Source of the DNA: Ravibacter sp964562455
GTDB lineage: Bacteria > Bacteroidota > Bacteroidia > Cytophagales > Spirosomataceae
Assembly: GCA_964562455.1 (NCBI GenBank)
Contig: CAZLTN010000019.1
Span: 1-64,000, forward strand
DNA: 64,000 nt
Direction of reading: 5' to 3'
In this document: positions 7,333 to 16,886 of the stretch, one piece after another
How positions within the stretch are numbered: position 1 is the first letter of the stretch
How the letters are laid out: each line of letters opens with the position of its first letter
Program-made: the position numbers and the translations under genes
Notes under the pieces: generated by a model
What the model was told of the DNA's origin: nothing
Databases searched by the model: none
Seen by the model: the letters and a program-made list of their open reading frames with translations, nothing else

Positions 7333-8883
7333 ATGGCCCTGCCGCTTCATTTGCTGGATTATCTTATTATTCTTTTTTTCCTGGCCGGGAGTATCGGTAT
7401 GGGTTTTTATTTCGCCAAAACGCAGAAAACGACACAGAATTATTTTCTCGCCAAGGGTAAAATACCTGCCTGGGCGCTGGGTATTTCCCTGCTGGCCACG
7501 CTCATCAGCAGCGTAACCTTCCTGGCTTACCCCGGAACCGGCTATTCTTCCAACTGGATATTGCTTGTCCAGGGCCTCATGGTGCCGTTTGTGCTTCTCG
7601 CCTCGATCTGGTTCATAGTACCTTTGTTCAGGAAGGTCATCCACCTCAGCACCTACGAGTATTTCGAGCGGCGCTTCAGCCCTTTTGCCCGGTATTACAC
7701 GTCTGTAGCTTTTGTCCTGCGGCAGTTTTCCGGCATGGGAACCGTCCTTTTCCTGCTGGCCATTTCCCTCGAAAAAATGACCGGTATCGATACCGTCGCG
7801 ATTATCCTCGCAGTAGGCTTTGTCATTATCGCGATCAATCTTCTCGGAGGGATCGAGGCGGTCATATGGCTGGATGTTTTCCAGGGTTTCATGCTTTTCT
7901 TCAGCGGGATTATCTGCCTGGGCGTATTGCTATTTTCTGTAAACGGCGGGCCTGCCGAAGTCTGGCGGGTAGCTTCGGAAAACGGACGAACCGGCTTCGG
8001 CCCTTATGAATGGAGCCTTACGAAGCTTACTTTCCTGGTAATGGCCATTAACGGAGTTTTCTATTCGATCCAGAAATACGCTACCGATCAGACGGTCGTA
8101 CAACGGTATCTCACCGCAAAGACAGACCGTGCCGCTATAAGGGCCTCCCTCCTGGGTATCCTCCTGACAGTGCCGGTATGGTCTATATTCATGTTTATCG
8201 GTACGGCGCTTTTCGTATTCTATCAACAGAATCCCCTGCCTTCCGATACACGGGCCGACGCGGTATTCCCTTATTTTATCATGACCCAATTGCCTGCAGG
8301 AATTGTCGGCCTGATACTCTCTGCCATGATTTCGGCTGCCGTCTGTAGCCTGAGCGCGGACCTCAACTCCCTGGCTGCCGTGGGTGTTGAAGATTATTAT
8401 AAAAAGCTGCGTCCCGGGCAGACGGACAAACAAACCCTCCGGGCATCGAAACTTATCGTCGTGCTGTCGGGGCTGATTTCCATCGGCATCGCTATCTTGT
8501 ATATCAACGCGGGGAGCGAAGGAGTGCTCGGAATTGTCTTCACATTATATGCGATTTTTTCAGGAGGGATTGTCGGTATATTCCTGCTGGGGCTGTTCAG
8601 TGAAAGGGCCAATTACCAGGGAGTCAATATTGCTATCGTAGTCTGCGTTATTTTTACCGCTTATGCCTTCCTGACCTCGACACCCATAGGTCGCGGCGAG
8701 GACAAAGCGCTCCTTCTCGACTTCGGATCATGGAATTTTAAGCACCATAAGCTCATGTTGGGTGTTTACAGCCATCTTATCGTGATCGGGACGGGTTACC
8801 TGGCAAGCCTGTTTTATCCCAGGCAGGTTCTTGATAAGAATCTGCTGTACCGGAGCCAGCGGGAAAACAGTGAAAAAGAATAG
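7333..8883 (+). CDS. Sodium:solute symporter (SSS family)
   Basis: Inner-membrane transporter of 516 residues with the many hydrophobic segments of the SSS/SGLT family. Characteristic stretches include NYFLAKGKIPAWALG near residue 35, a conserved YATDQTVVQRYLTAK block near 245-260, and a short polar C-terminus. Members import sugars, sugar acids, inositol or sialic acid with sodium. It is transcribed away from the LacI operon and shares the operator pattern, so it probably imports the acid or sugar degraded by that operon. The gene ends at a perfect GC-rich hairpin that begins on the last base of its stop codon. Confidence 0.9.
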   Translation: MALPLHLLDYLIILFFLAGSIGMGFYFAKTQKTTQNYFLAKGKIPAWALGISLLATLISSVTFLAYPGTGYSSNWILLVQGLMVPFVLLASIWFIVPLFRKVIHLSTYEYFERRFSPFARYYTSVAFVLRQFSGMGTVLFLLAISLEKMTGIDTVAIILAVGFVIIAINLLGGIEAVIWLDVFQGFMLFFSGIICLGVLLFSVNGGPAEVWRVASENGRTGFGPYEWSLTKLTFLVMAINGVFYSIQKYATDQTVVQRYLTAKTDRAAIRASLLGILLTVPVWSIFMFIGTALFVFYQQNPLPSDTRADAVFPYFIMTQLPAGIVGLILSAMISAAVCSLSADLNSLAAVGVEDYYKKLRPGQTDKQTLRASKLIVVLSGLISIGIAILYINAGSEGVLGIVFTLYAIFSGGIVGIFLLGLFSERANYQGVNIAIVVCVIFTAYAFLTSTPIGRGEDKALLLDFGSWNFKHHKLMLGVYSHLIVIGTGYLASLFYPRQVLDKNLLYRSQRENSEKE

Positions 8884-8913
8884 GCTGGCGGCTGCCTGCG
8901 GCAGCCGCCAGCC
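8883..8913. terminator. Perfect 13-bp hairpin between convergent genes
   Basis: Arms 8883-8895 and 8901-8913 are perfectly complementary around the loop CTGCG. It occupies nearly all the space between the convergent symporter and metE stop codons and has no long T-tract. It probably acts as a bidirectional terminator or mRNA 3'-end protector. Confidence 0.6.
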
Positions 8914-8920
8914 CGGAAAT

Positions 8921-11248
8921 TTATCCGGCAGGCTCCCCTATCGATTGCCTCAGCTCCTGTGCCGCGTCGACCATTTCTTTGATGGCAAGCCTGGTTTCTT
9001 CCCAATGCCGCGTTTTAAGGCCGCAATCAGGATTCACCCAGAGCTGCTCTGCAGGGATAACGGAAATTGCTTTCTCCATTAAGGCCACCATTTCTTCCTT
9101 CGACGGCACACGAGGCGAATGGATATCATAAACTCCGGGACCTATCTCGTTAGGATACCTGAAATCTGCAAATGCATCCAATAGCTCCATCTGCGACCGC
9201 GAGCACTCAATCGTAATCACATCGGCATCCATGTCGGCGATACTCTGAATAATATCGTTAAATTCAGAATAGCACATATGCGTATGGATCTGCGTTTCAT
9301 CCGCGACGCCGCTTGCCGCTATCCTGAAGGCACGTACCGCCCAGTCAAGGTACTCCTGCCAGTTTTCGCGGCGCAGCGGAAGTCCTTCGCGTATCGCCGG
9401 TTCATCGATCTGGATAATCTTAATGCCGGCTTTTTCGAGGTCTGTAACCTCGTCCCTGATAGCCAGGGCTATCTGGGTACAGGTATCCTGCCGCGACTGG
9501 TCATTCCTGACAAAACTCCATTGCAAAATCGTTACAGGTCCGGTGAGCATGCCTTTTACCCATCTGTCGGTAAGTGACTGGGCGTAAGCCGACCAGCGTA
9601 CAGTCATGGGTCTGGCCCGGTACACATCTCCGTAAATAACCGGCGGCTTTACGCACCTGCTGCCGTAGCTTTGAACCCACCCATTTCGTGTGAAAGTGAA
9701 ACCATTAAGCTGTTCTCCGAAATATTCTACCATATCATTTCTTTCAAACTCCCCGTGTACCAGTACGTCTATACCGGTCTCCTCCTGCCAGCGTATGGCC
9801 TCTTCAGTCTCTTTCGCTATAAGCCCGTCATATTGCTCGAGGGAGAGATCTCCTTTTTTGAACCTGGCACGCCAGTTGCGTACTTCGGCGGTTTGGGGAA
9901 AAGAACCTATTGTAGTAGTGGGCAGGACAGGCAATCCCAACGCCCTACGCTGTTTCTGCTTTCTTTCCGCAAATATGCTGTTGCGCCGGTCATCTCCCTC
10001 CTTAATTGCCGCTACACGTTCTTTAACGGCGGTATGGTGGATCAGCCCTGATGTTTTCCGGCGAAGGTGTGCTTCCTTATTCTCCTGCAGTTTTTCGGAC
10101 GCTTCCCGGCCATTTTCCCCGGTAGCGAGCTGTTTGAGCGTCACGACCTCTCCTACTTTCTGCTTTGCAAATGCAAGCCATTGCTTTATCTCCGGAGTGA
10201 GCACTTTTTCATCAGTTTCCAGGTCCAGGTCACAAGGGGAATGGATAAGCGAGCAGGAAGAAGAAATCCATAATCTTTCCGTCCCAAAATGCCCGGCAGC
10301 CTTCCTGATCAGCTCCAGGGATTGCCCGAAATCGTTTTTCCATACATTACGGCCATCTACCACTCCCAACGATAACTTCGTCGTCTTATCCCCGAAACCG
10401 GCTGAAATGATATCATCTAACTGGGAGGGGCAACGTACCAGGTCGAGATGCAGGGTTTGTACAGGTAACGATAACACAGTCTGCAGGTTCCCGCCATAAC
10501 ATTCGAAATAGCTGGCCAGGATAATGTGTACTTGGGGAAAACGCTCGTGCAATTCTCCGTAAACACGTGTGTAGAGGGCGCGTATGCTGTCAGGCAGGTC
10601 GAGAGCCAGACATGGTTCATCCATCTGAATATATGCTGCGCCTTTTTCTACCAGCCTCTCAATCAATTCCTTATACACAGGCAACAGGTTTTCTATAAGG
10701 TCGATCCTGTCAAAACCCTGTTCTTTCTCCTTCCCCAGGAGAAGGTACGAAAGCGGCCCGAGCAAAACAGGCTTCGCCCTGAAGCCCGCATCGCCTGCCT
10801 CGCAGAACTCGTCCACCACCTTGTCCGACCTGAGCGAGAATTCCTGGTTTCTCGTGAATTCCGGGACGATATAATGATAATTGGTGTCAAACCACTTGGT
10901 CATTTCCATAGCGGTTACATCGTAGCCTTCTTTCTGGTAGCCTCTTGCCATAGCAAACAGAAGGTCAAGGTCTGACAGTGATTTTCCTGCCGCCAGGGAC
11001 TGATACCTCTCCGGCACAGCTCCGACGGTAAGACTCATGTCGAGCACATGGTCGTAGAGCGAGAAGTCGTTGCAGGGCAACAGATCGATACCGGCAGCGG
11101 CCTGTAGCTTCCAGTTCGAAAGCCTGATCGACCTGGCGGTATCGAGCAATTTGCCGGCGTCTATTTTGCCTGCCCAGTACTGCTCAGAGGCTTTTTTGAG
11201 TTCTCTTTGGCTACCAATCCTCGGGTAGCCCAGAAGGTGCGTTTGCAT
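8921..11248 (-). CDS. metE: Cobalamin-independent methionine synthase
   Basis: 5-methyltetrahydropteroyltriglutamate-homocysteine methyltransferase of 775 residues, the usual full length. It makes methionine from homocysteine in the cytoplasm without vitamin B12. The N-terminal LGYPRIGSQRELKKA motif is typical. The zinc site is intact in the C-terminal barrel: His657 and Cys659 (HMC), Glu681 (IECSRS) and Cys742 (NPDCGLKTR), with the same spacing as the known enzyme. The gene stands alone and is preceded by a cobalamin riboswitch at 11429-11568, so it is expected to be switched off when B12 is available. This implies that the organism probably also has the B12-dependent enzyme MetH elsewhere. 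Confidence 0.97.
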   Translation of the reverse strand: MQTHLLGYPRIGSQRELKKASEQYWAGKIDAGKLLDTARSIRLSNWKLQAAAGIDLLPCNDFSLYDHVLDMSLTVGAVPERYQSLAAGKSLSDLDLLFAMARGYQKEGYDVTAMEMTKWFDTNYHYIVPEFTRNQEFSLRSDKVVDEFCEAGDAGFRAKPVLLGPLSYLLLGKEKEQGFDRIDLIENLLPVYKELIERLVEKGAAYIQMDEPCLALDLPDSIRALYTRVYGELHERFPQVHIILASYFECYGGNLQTVLSLPVQTLHLDLVRCPSQLDDIISAGFGDKTTKLSLGVVDGRNVWKNDFGQSLELIRKAAGHFGTERLWISSSCSLIHSPCDLDLETDEKVLTPEIKQWLAFAKQKVGEVVTLKQLATGENGREASEKLQENKEAHLRRKTSGLIHHTAVKERVAAIKEGDDRRNSIFAERKQKQRRALGLPVLPTTTIGSFPQTAEVRNWRARFKKGDLSLEQYDGLIAKETEEAIRWQEETGIDVLVHGEFERNDMVEYFGEQLNGFTFTRNGWVQSYGSRCVKPPVIYGDVYRARPMTVRWSAYAQSLTDRWVKGMLTGPVTILQWSFVRNDQSRQDTCTQIALAIRDEVTDLEKAGIKIIQIDEPAIREGLPLRRENWQEYLDWAVRAFRIAASGVADETQIHTHMCYSEFNDIIQSIADMDADVITIECSRSQMELLDAFADFRYPNEIGPGVYDIHSPRVPSKEEMVALMEKAISVIPAEQLWVNPDCGLKTRHWEETRLAIKEMVDAAQELRQSIGEPAG

Positions 11249-11428
11249 TTTTTGTCTTTTAAATGATCAGATCAGTTAAAAGCTCTGTGTCAAACTTCCC
11301 AATGCCCGGGGGGAATGAAAGTGAAGGAGAAAGCGGTAAACAGCAGCACAGAGAACAGGTATCTTTCCCCGGTCAGCGATGTTCACCAGCTCAACAATCT
11401 GCTTCAATCCACGAAAGCATTGTCAATA

Positions 11429-11568
11429 CAGAAAGGCAGGTCTCCTGGCTCGTAACATTTTTGTCGTCCTTCCCGCCTTGCGGCAGTGGACATCGCGGAC
11501 AAAAACTCTGGGTGTTACTTACAGTTGCGGGACAGCTTGTGATTTTCACACAATTCCCTATTAATCTG
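11429..11568 (-). ncRNA. Cobalamin riboswitch
   Basis: On the minus strand this region shows the cobalamin aptamer landmarks in order: AATAGGGAA, a GTG...CAC stem, CCCGCAACTGTAAG, a CACTGC...GGGAAGG arm, and the B12 box GCCAGGAGACCTGCC (11435-11449). Short complementary ends CAGA and TCTG close stem P1. It lies about 180 bases upstream of metE on the same strand, the expected target. The intervening leader shows no obvious intrinsic terminator, so control may be translational or through a structure I cannot resolve by eye. Confidence 0.95.
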
Positions 11569-11622
11569 CGTAAAGCAAAACCGTTTCTGCTTGATGATGA
11601 ATAAACAAAGAACTTGTCGGCG

Positions 11623-11630
11623 CAAAGTTA
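11623..11630 (-). promoter_or_regulatory. -7 element of metE leader
   Basis: Read on the minus strand this is TAACTTTG, an exact TAnnTTTG match located about 55 bases before the riboswitch aptamer. It is the best candidate promoter for the metE leader RNA. The -33 region is weak. Confidence 0.5.
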
Positions 11631-11656
11631 AGAGAAAATTTGCATTTACTGCATCT

Positions 11657-11706
11657 GCCCTCCGGCGGTCTCTCTCCCGGGATTGGGAGAGAGACCGCCG
11701 GAGGGC
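11657..11706. terminator. Perfect 22-bp inverted repeat after susD
   Basis: Arms 11657-11678 and 11685-11706 are perfectly complementary around a 6-base loop (GGGATT). It begins 28 bases after the susD stop and lies just upstream of the metE promoter. It probably ends transcription of the sigma/FecR/SusC/SusD run and insulates metE. It lacks a clear U-tract, and a mobile REP-like origin is also possible. Confidence 0.55.
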
Positions 11707-11734
11707 GGCAGGAATCTTGCTTTTTTGCTGCGCT

Positions 11735-13240
11735 CTACTTCCCGTAGCCCTTATTCTGGGTGAGGTTGGTGTTGTTAAGCGTTTCCTGGGTCGGTATAGG
11801 GAACAGCAGCTCACGTTCTGTTACCACCGGGCCATAGGAAAACTTGTGCCCCACGTAGTCCTCGAATTTCTTTGTCGCCACATTGAAAGCCTTCCGCAGC
11901 CTGACCATATCGTACCAGGTGGTATTCTCAAAGCAAAGCTCATACCAGCGCTCCCGCCAGACCGCCTCGCGAAGCTCATTTTTCGAAAGGCCGGACAGAT
12001 CCGGTAGCTCTGCCCTCTTCCTGATGGCATTCACCGCGCTGTAGGCTTTTTCCGTGGGGCCGCCCACCTCGTTTGCTGCCTCCGCGTATGTCAGCAGCAC
12101 GTCGGCATACCGGATGGCCGGCCAGTTGAGATCGCTGTTGGCCGTGCTGGTCTGCGCCGCGACATCAAAATGTTTCCAGATAAAGTAGCCTCCAAGGTCG
12201 ACTTCTCTGCTCCTGTCCGACTCATTGGTGAATTTTGTGAAGAAAAACTGCTTTTCCTTTCTCCGCAGGTCGGTCGGGTCATAAGATTCTGCAAACGCCT
12301 GAGTAGCGTATATCCCCCCGGTTTCATCAGAATACTGTGAGATGTTCTTATTGTACGGAATAATCGAAACCTGCCAGTTAGAAGGTAATATCTGCGTCCT
12401 GTACTGGATCATAAAAATATTTTCCTCTATGTTTTTCTTGGCCGGATCATGCAGCGAAGCGTAGTTGTCAAAAAGCCTGAAAGCCCCCGAATTGATTACC
12501 TCTCCGGCTTTTCCGGCGGCAAGCTCATAGTGAGAAGCGCCTTTCTGGAGCGGGTAGCCGGCCATCGTCAGGTATACCTGCGCCAGGAGCGACTTGACGG
12601 CGCCCATACTTACCCTGCCCCGGGAGTCGGACCACGGCAGCCCCGACTGCTCCGCTGTTGTCAGGTCCTGGACGATCTGGCTATACACTTCTTCGGGCGT
12701 GGCCTGCCGGGGGCGAAGCTGCTCCGACTGAAGCCCGACGGGCTCGGTCACCAGGGGTATATTTCCGAACATTCTTACCAGGTGAAAGTAATACCAGGCC
12801 CTGAGGAAATGCGCCTCGCCCAGAAGCCGCTTCGCCTCGGCTTCTTCCATAGTGATACCGGGTATTTTCGCAATAGAGAGGTTGGCGTTGGCAATCCCCT
12901 TGTAATAGGAAGTCCAGTAGGTTTGGCCGTAACCGTTATCGGATGTATTCCTCAGGTCTTTTACGAAATAGCTGTTGACTGCCTGTCCCAGGTCGGTGGC
13001 GGCAAGGCCGGTTGCAAACTCGGTCATCATCCAGGCGCCGCCTCCGAAACCACTCGTCAGAGGGTCCCTCATATTAGCATAGATGGCATTCACTGAGCTA
13101 AGGGCATGGGCCGGCTTGGTAAAATAGTTCTCTACTGTAAAGTTGCTGGGATCGGCCTCCGTCAGGAATTCCGTGCATCCTGAGAGCAAGGCCAGTCCTC
13201 CCAACAGGAGCCCTGCTTTGTATCTTTTTAAAATATCCAT
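11735..13240 (-). CDS. RagB/SusD family nutrient uptake outer membrane lipoprotein
   Basis: Surface lipoprotein of 501 residues that caps its SusC partner and binds glycan or peptide ligands. The signal peptide ends in a lipobox (ALLSGC, Cys22), followed by ...DPSNFTVENYF. SusD features include the TPR-like helices with HFLRAWYYFHLVRMFGNIPLV and the C-terminal AIRKRAELPDL and RERWYELCFENTTWYDMVRL stretches with a GYGK end. It follows the susC gene by 28 bases in the order sigma, FecR, SusC, SusD. The ligand cannot be told from sequence; no glycoside hydrolase lies directly in this run, so a peptide or oligosaccharide substrate are both open. Confidence 0.95.
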   Translation of the reverse strand: MDILKRYKAGLLLGGLALLSGCTEFLTEADPSNFTVENYFTKPAHALSSVNAIYANMRDPLTSGFGGGAWMMTEFATGLAATDLGQAVNSYFVKDLRNTSDNGYGQTYWTSYYKGIANANLSIAKIPGITMEEAEAKRLLGEAHFLRAWYYFHLVRMFGNIPLVTEPVGLQSEQLRPRQATPEEVYSQIVQDLTTAEQSGLPWSDSRGRVSMGAVKSLLAQVYLTMAGYPLQKGASHYELAAGKAGEVINSGAFRLFDNYASLHDPAKKNIEENIFMIQYRTQILPSNWQVSIIPYNKNISQYSDETGGIYATQAFAESYDPTDLRRKEKQFFFTKFTNESDRSREVDLGGYFIWKHFDVAAQTSTANSDLNWPAIRYADVLLTYAEAANEVGGPTEKAYSAVNAIRKRAELPDLSGLSKNELREAVWRERWYELCFENTTWYDMVRLRKAFNVATKKFEDYVGHKFSYGPVVTERELLFPIPTQETLNNTNLTQNKGYGK

Positions 13241-13268
13241 TTTCTTGACGATCTTTTCGTGTTAGAAA

Positions 13269-16200
13269 TTAAAGTGTGATGTTTAACCCAAGCATGAAAA
13301 CCCGTGGTTTAGGATAGTCATACAACCCGAATCCCTGGTCAAACGGCTGAGCCGAATTGGATACCTCAGGGTCATAGCCCCAGTACCTGGTCGCCAGGAA
13401 GAAATTCTGGACGGAGGCAAATGCCCTCAGACGTTCCAGCTTCATTCCCGACACCGTCCTGGACGGGAAAACATAGGCCAGCAGCAGGTTACGCCCCCTT
13501 ATGAACGAGGCATCGGAAACTTTATGACTGTCGTTGTTGGTAGTGTAATAGGCGTTGATCGGCCTGATCTGGGCTATCGGGGTGTTCTGGTTATCTTCAC
13601 GCCATGCATTCAGAACGGTTTTGTAGCTGTTGGCGATTCCCTGGCGATCTTCAGCCGAATGGATGCTGCGGTCGAGAACATCGTTGCCGTACATATACTG
13701 AAGATCGACCGTGAGCGACCAGGGGCCGTACTGGAATGTATTCAGCAAGGTCCCGAAGCCGTCGGGAATACCCTTCCCGATGATGGTACGGTCGTTGTCA
13801 TTGATAGTACCGTCGTTGTTGAGGTCGAGGTACTTCACGTCACCCGGCAGCATGTTGTACTTCTTTGCCTGCTCGGCTTCGGCAGTCGACCATGTCCCCT
13901 GGTGCACCCGGCCGAAAAATGAGCCTACCGGCTGCCCTACCCTTATCACCGTGGCCCCTGAATAGATATCGCTTCCTCCTGAAAGGGCCAGTACCTTGTT
14001 CCTGTTTACCGAGATGTTGAAGGTGGTGCTCCAGGTAAATTTCCCACGCTTTATATTCGTCGAATTCAGGGCAAACTCCACCCCCTTGTTCTCCATGCTT
14101 CCTATGTTGGTAAAGATGGACGGGTACCCGCTGCTCAACGGCAGGGGTGCATTCAGGAGCATATCGTTTACCTTGCGGCGATAGAGGTCGAGCTCCATGT
14201 TCAGACGGTTCGAAAACAACCCGATCTCGAGCCCTACGTCGACCTGGTGCGTCTTTTCCCATTGCAGGTTAGTGTTAGGCATCCTGCCGATACCAATACC
14301 TATGTTACGGGCTCCGCCGAAAATGACATCATAGTTGGCCATACCGGCGAGGGCCATGTAAGCAGGTATCTCCGAATTCCCGGTGGCGCCGTAGCTCGCC
14401 CTGATCTTCAGATTGGATACGGGGCCGGCGTTCTGCATGAAATCTTCCTCGGTCACCCGCCAGGCGACGGCGGCAGAAGGAAAAAAGGCATACTGGTTGT
14501 CTTCCCCGAATTTGGAGGACCCGTCTACGCGCCCTGTAAAGGTGAGCAGGTATTTTTTGAGCAGGCTGTAATTGAACCGGGCAAAGTAGGAATTCAATCC
14601 ATAGGCAGTTGCTACCGAAGCGGGTGCCAGGGCCGTCGCGCCTGCCCCCAGGTTGTTGTACTCGAAATAGGTATCGGTAAAATTCTGGCTTCTGGCCAGG
14701 TTTTCAAACCGGTCGACGTGCTGCCATGACAAGCCCAGCATAGCGTTTATCGAATGGATCTTACCCAGATCTTTCTGGTAGGTCAGGTAATTTTCAAACT
14801 GCCAGGAATTGAAGCGGTTGTTGGTAACCGAGGCGTCACCGTTGTTGGAGATGTACTGAAGCCCTGCCGCTGCAAAATAATCGAGTCGCTGGTTGATGAT
14901 ATTGGTCCCCAGCGTGGAACGAAACTCGAGACCATCTGCGAGCCGGATATTGGCGTACATATTTCCGAGCATCGTCTGGGTTTTCAGATAATACAGCCGC
15001 TCTGCTCCTACTCTCAGCGGGCTGTCACCGCCTTCCATGCCGGGGTAGTCGCGGTTGCTTGCCCAACTGCCATCGGGGTATTTCACCGGTATGATGGGTA
15101 GCGCTTCCAGCACCTGGCGAAGCGTGGTGATACCTCCGCCGCCGAGCTGGTCTACCTGCTTCTCATTCTGGTCGTTGTAGCCCAGCGTTCCTCCTACCCT
15201 CAGCCAGCTTTTCACCTGGCTGTCAAATACAAACCGGCCTGCGTATCTTTTCTGCCACGATCCCCTGACGATACCATCCTCGTTCCGGTAGTTGAGAAAA
15301 GCGCCGTAGCTACCCTTCTCATTACCACCTGTAAAGCCCAACTGGTGGTTCTGGGTGAAGGCTTTCTGAAATGCCTCGTCCTGCCAGTCAGTATCGTAAA
15401 GAGGATTTCCGGCGGCATCGAAAAGCTTGGGGTTCGTACGTTTGGTGCGGGGATCGGTGTACTTGGTGCCCGTAGCCCACCCGATAGGGTCGTATTTGGC
15501 TGCGTTGGCATAAATGATCTCCTCTACCTGCAAAAACTCCTTCGCATTCAGTACTTCGAGCTTTTTAGCGGCCACCCCTATGCTGAAGTCGGCATCGTAG
15601 GTGACCTTCCCACCTCCTTCGTTCCCTCTTTTAGTAGTGACGATGATTACCCCGTTGGCTCCCCTGGCTCCGTAAATAGCAGTAGAAGAGGCGTCTTTGA
15701 GGACTTCGATAGATGCGATATCGTTGGGGTTGAGATAATCGATCGGTGTGCTACCGTTCTGCAGATCGACCGCGTTCAGGATTACACCGTCGATCACGTA
15801 GAGCGGGTTGTTCGAAACGCTGATTGAGCTGGCGCCGCGAATCCTGATGTTGGCCCTTCCTCCCGGGCGGCCCGAATTGGATGAAACATTTACGCCTGCA
15901 ATCCTGCCCGATAAGCCCTGGTTCAACGATGACGCAGGTCTTTCCTGCAGAACTTCGGCCTTAACGGTACCTACCGCACCGGTCAGATCAGATTTCCTGA
16001 CCGAGCCGTAACCTACCACAACAACTTCTTCCAGCGCTTTCAGGTCGGGCCTGAGCGTTATATCTATCCGGCCTCTGTTACCGACCTCCACTTCCTCGGC
16101 CAGGTAGCCTACATACGAAAACACGAGTATTGCCCTGCTGTCGGGCACCGCCAGCGTATAATCGCCGGCTATCCCTGTGACCGTACCGATCGTCGTCCCT

Positions 16201-16751
16201 TTTACCAGAACGCTTACCCCGGGCAGCCCCTCTCCTTTTTCATCCGTCACAGTACCGGCTACCGAAATATCCGCGGGCGCCTTTTCAGGCGGTCCCGCTG
16301 CCCACGCCGGAACAGGTGCTTCCTGAGCGGAAGAGGTATTGTCTTTATCGGGATAGATCAGCACGGTGCTCCTGTTAATCTGCTTGAAAGACAATCCCGT
16401 ATCCTTCAGCACGATTTCGAGCAGATTTTTGAGCGAGCGTTCCCTCACTTCTAAACTAATATCTTTATACGTCTCCACCTCGTCTATAGGGATGACGAAA
16501 GAATAGGATGATTTTTTCTCAATCTTCTTTAAAACCGACTTCAGGCTTTCGTTCCTGAAGCCTACTGTAATAAGCTTTTCCGAGAGGCCCTGCTGCGGAT
16601 AATACGAATTCACTGCAACAGCAGCCGCGCTTCCGCACCATAACCATAGAAGCGCCAGACTACGGGCAAGCCTGAGTGCCCTGCGAAAGCTTTGCTTTTT
16701 CCGGGCAATAGCAATCCTTCCGGTGCTATCACCAATTTTTGTTGTTTTCAT
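13269..16751 (-). CDS. SusC/RagA TonB-linked outer membrane protein
   Basis: Full-length SusC-type TonB-dependent transporter of 1160 residues. Order of parts: signal region to about residue 47, STN (secretin/TonB N-terminal) domain about 60-133, carboxypeptidase-regulatory-like domain about 163-235, TonB-box-like EEVVVVGYG at 241-249, plug domain (LSGRIAGVNV, IRIRGASSI, PLYVIDGVI), then a 22-strand barrel ending PRVFMLGLNITL. The STN domain is the part that signals to FecR and the ECF sigma factor, and both are encoded just upstream on the same strand. Imports an unknown ligand across the outer membrane with the downstream SusD. Confidence 0.96.
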   Translation of the reverse strand: MKTTKIGDSTGRIAIARKKQSFRRALRLARSLALLWLWCGSAAAVAVNSYYPQQGLSEKLITVGFRNESLKSVLKKIEKKSSYSFVIPIDEVETYKDISLEVRERSLKNLLEIVLKDTGLSFKQINRSTVLIYPDKDNTSSAQEAPVPAWAAGPPEKAPADISVAGTVTDEKGEGLPGVSVLVKGTTIGTVTGIAGDYTLAVPDSRAILVFSYVGYLAEEVEVGNRGRIDITLRPDLKALEEVVVVGYGSVRKSDLTGAVGTVKAEVLQERPASSLNQGLSGRIAGVNVSSNSGRPGGRANIRIRGASSISVSNNPLYVIDGVILNAVDLQNGSTPIDYLNPNDIASIEVLKDASSTAIYGARGANGVIIVTTKRGNEGGGKVTYDADFSIGVAAKKLEVLNAKEFLQVEEIIYANAAKYDPIGWATGTKYTDPRTKRTNPKLFDAAGNPLYDTDWQDEAFQKAFTQNHQLGFTGGNEKGSYGAFLNYRNEDGIVRGSWQKRYAGRFVFDSQVKSWLRVGGTLGYNDQNEKQVDQLGGGGITTLRQVLEALPIIPVKYPDGSWASNRDYPGMEGGDSPLRVGAERLYYLKTQTMLGNMYANIRLADGLEFRSTLGTNIINQRLDYFAAAGLQYISNNGDASVTNNRFNSWQFENYLTYQKDLGKIHSINAMLGLSWQHVDRFENLARSQNFTDTYFEYNNLGAGATALAPASVATAYGLNSYFARFNYSLLKKYLLTFTGRVDGSSKFGEDNQYAFFPSAAVAWRVTEEDFMQNAGPVSNLKIRASYGATGNSEIPAYMALAGMANYDVIFGGARNIGIGIGRMPNTNLQWEKTHQVDVGLEIGLFSNRLNMELDLYRRKVNDMLLNAPLPLSSGYPSIFTNIGSMENKGVEFALNSTNIKRGKFTWSTTFNISVNRNKVLALSGGSDIYSGATVIRVGQPVGSFFGRVHQGTWSTAEAEQAKKYNMLPGDVKYLDLNNDGTINDNDRTIIGKGIPDGFGTLLNTFQYGPWSLTVDLQYMYGNDVLDRSIHSAEDRQGIANSYKTVLNAWREDNQNTPIAQIRPINAYYTTNNDSHKVSDASFIRGRNLLLAYVFPSRTVSGMKLERLRAFASVQNFFLATRYWGYDPEVSNSAQPFDQGFGLYDYPKPRVFMLGLNITL

Positions 16752-16886
16752 AAGCAGATTTGTCTAAAGTATTGTTTGTTTCCTGTTCCCGGCGATAACC
16801 TGTTTCTGCCGGTAGCCGTCTTGCTTTTTTAATTTGGAACAATTGTTTTTATCATGGGCATTTGGTGTGTGTTTAGTTGTGAATTG

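Noticed and set aside
9690..10499. 269-codon plus-strand open frame
   Set aside because: Antisense to metE, whose motifs and zinc ligands are intact; no protein-like features.
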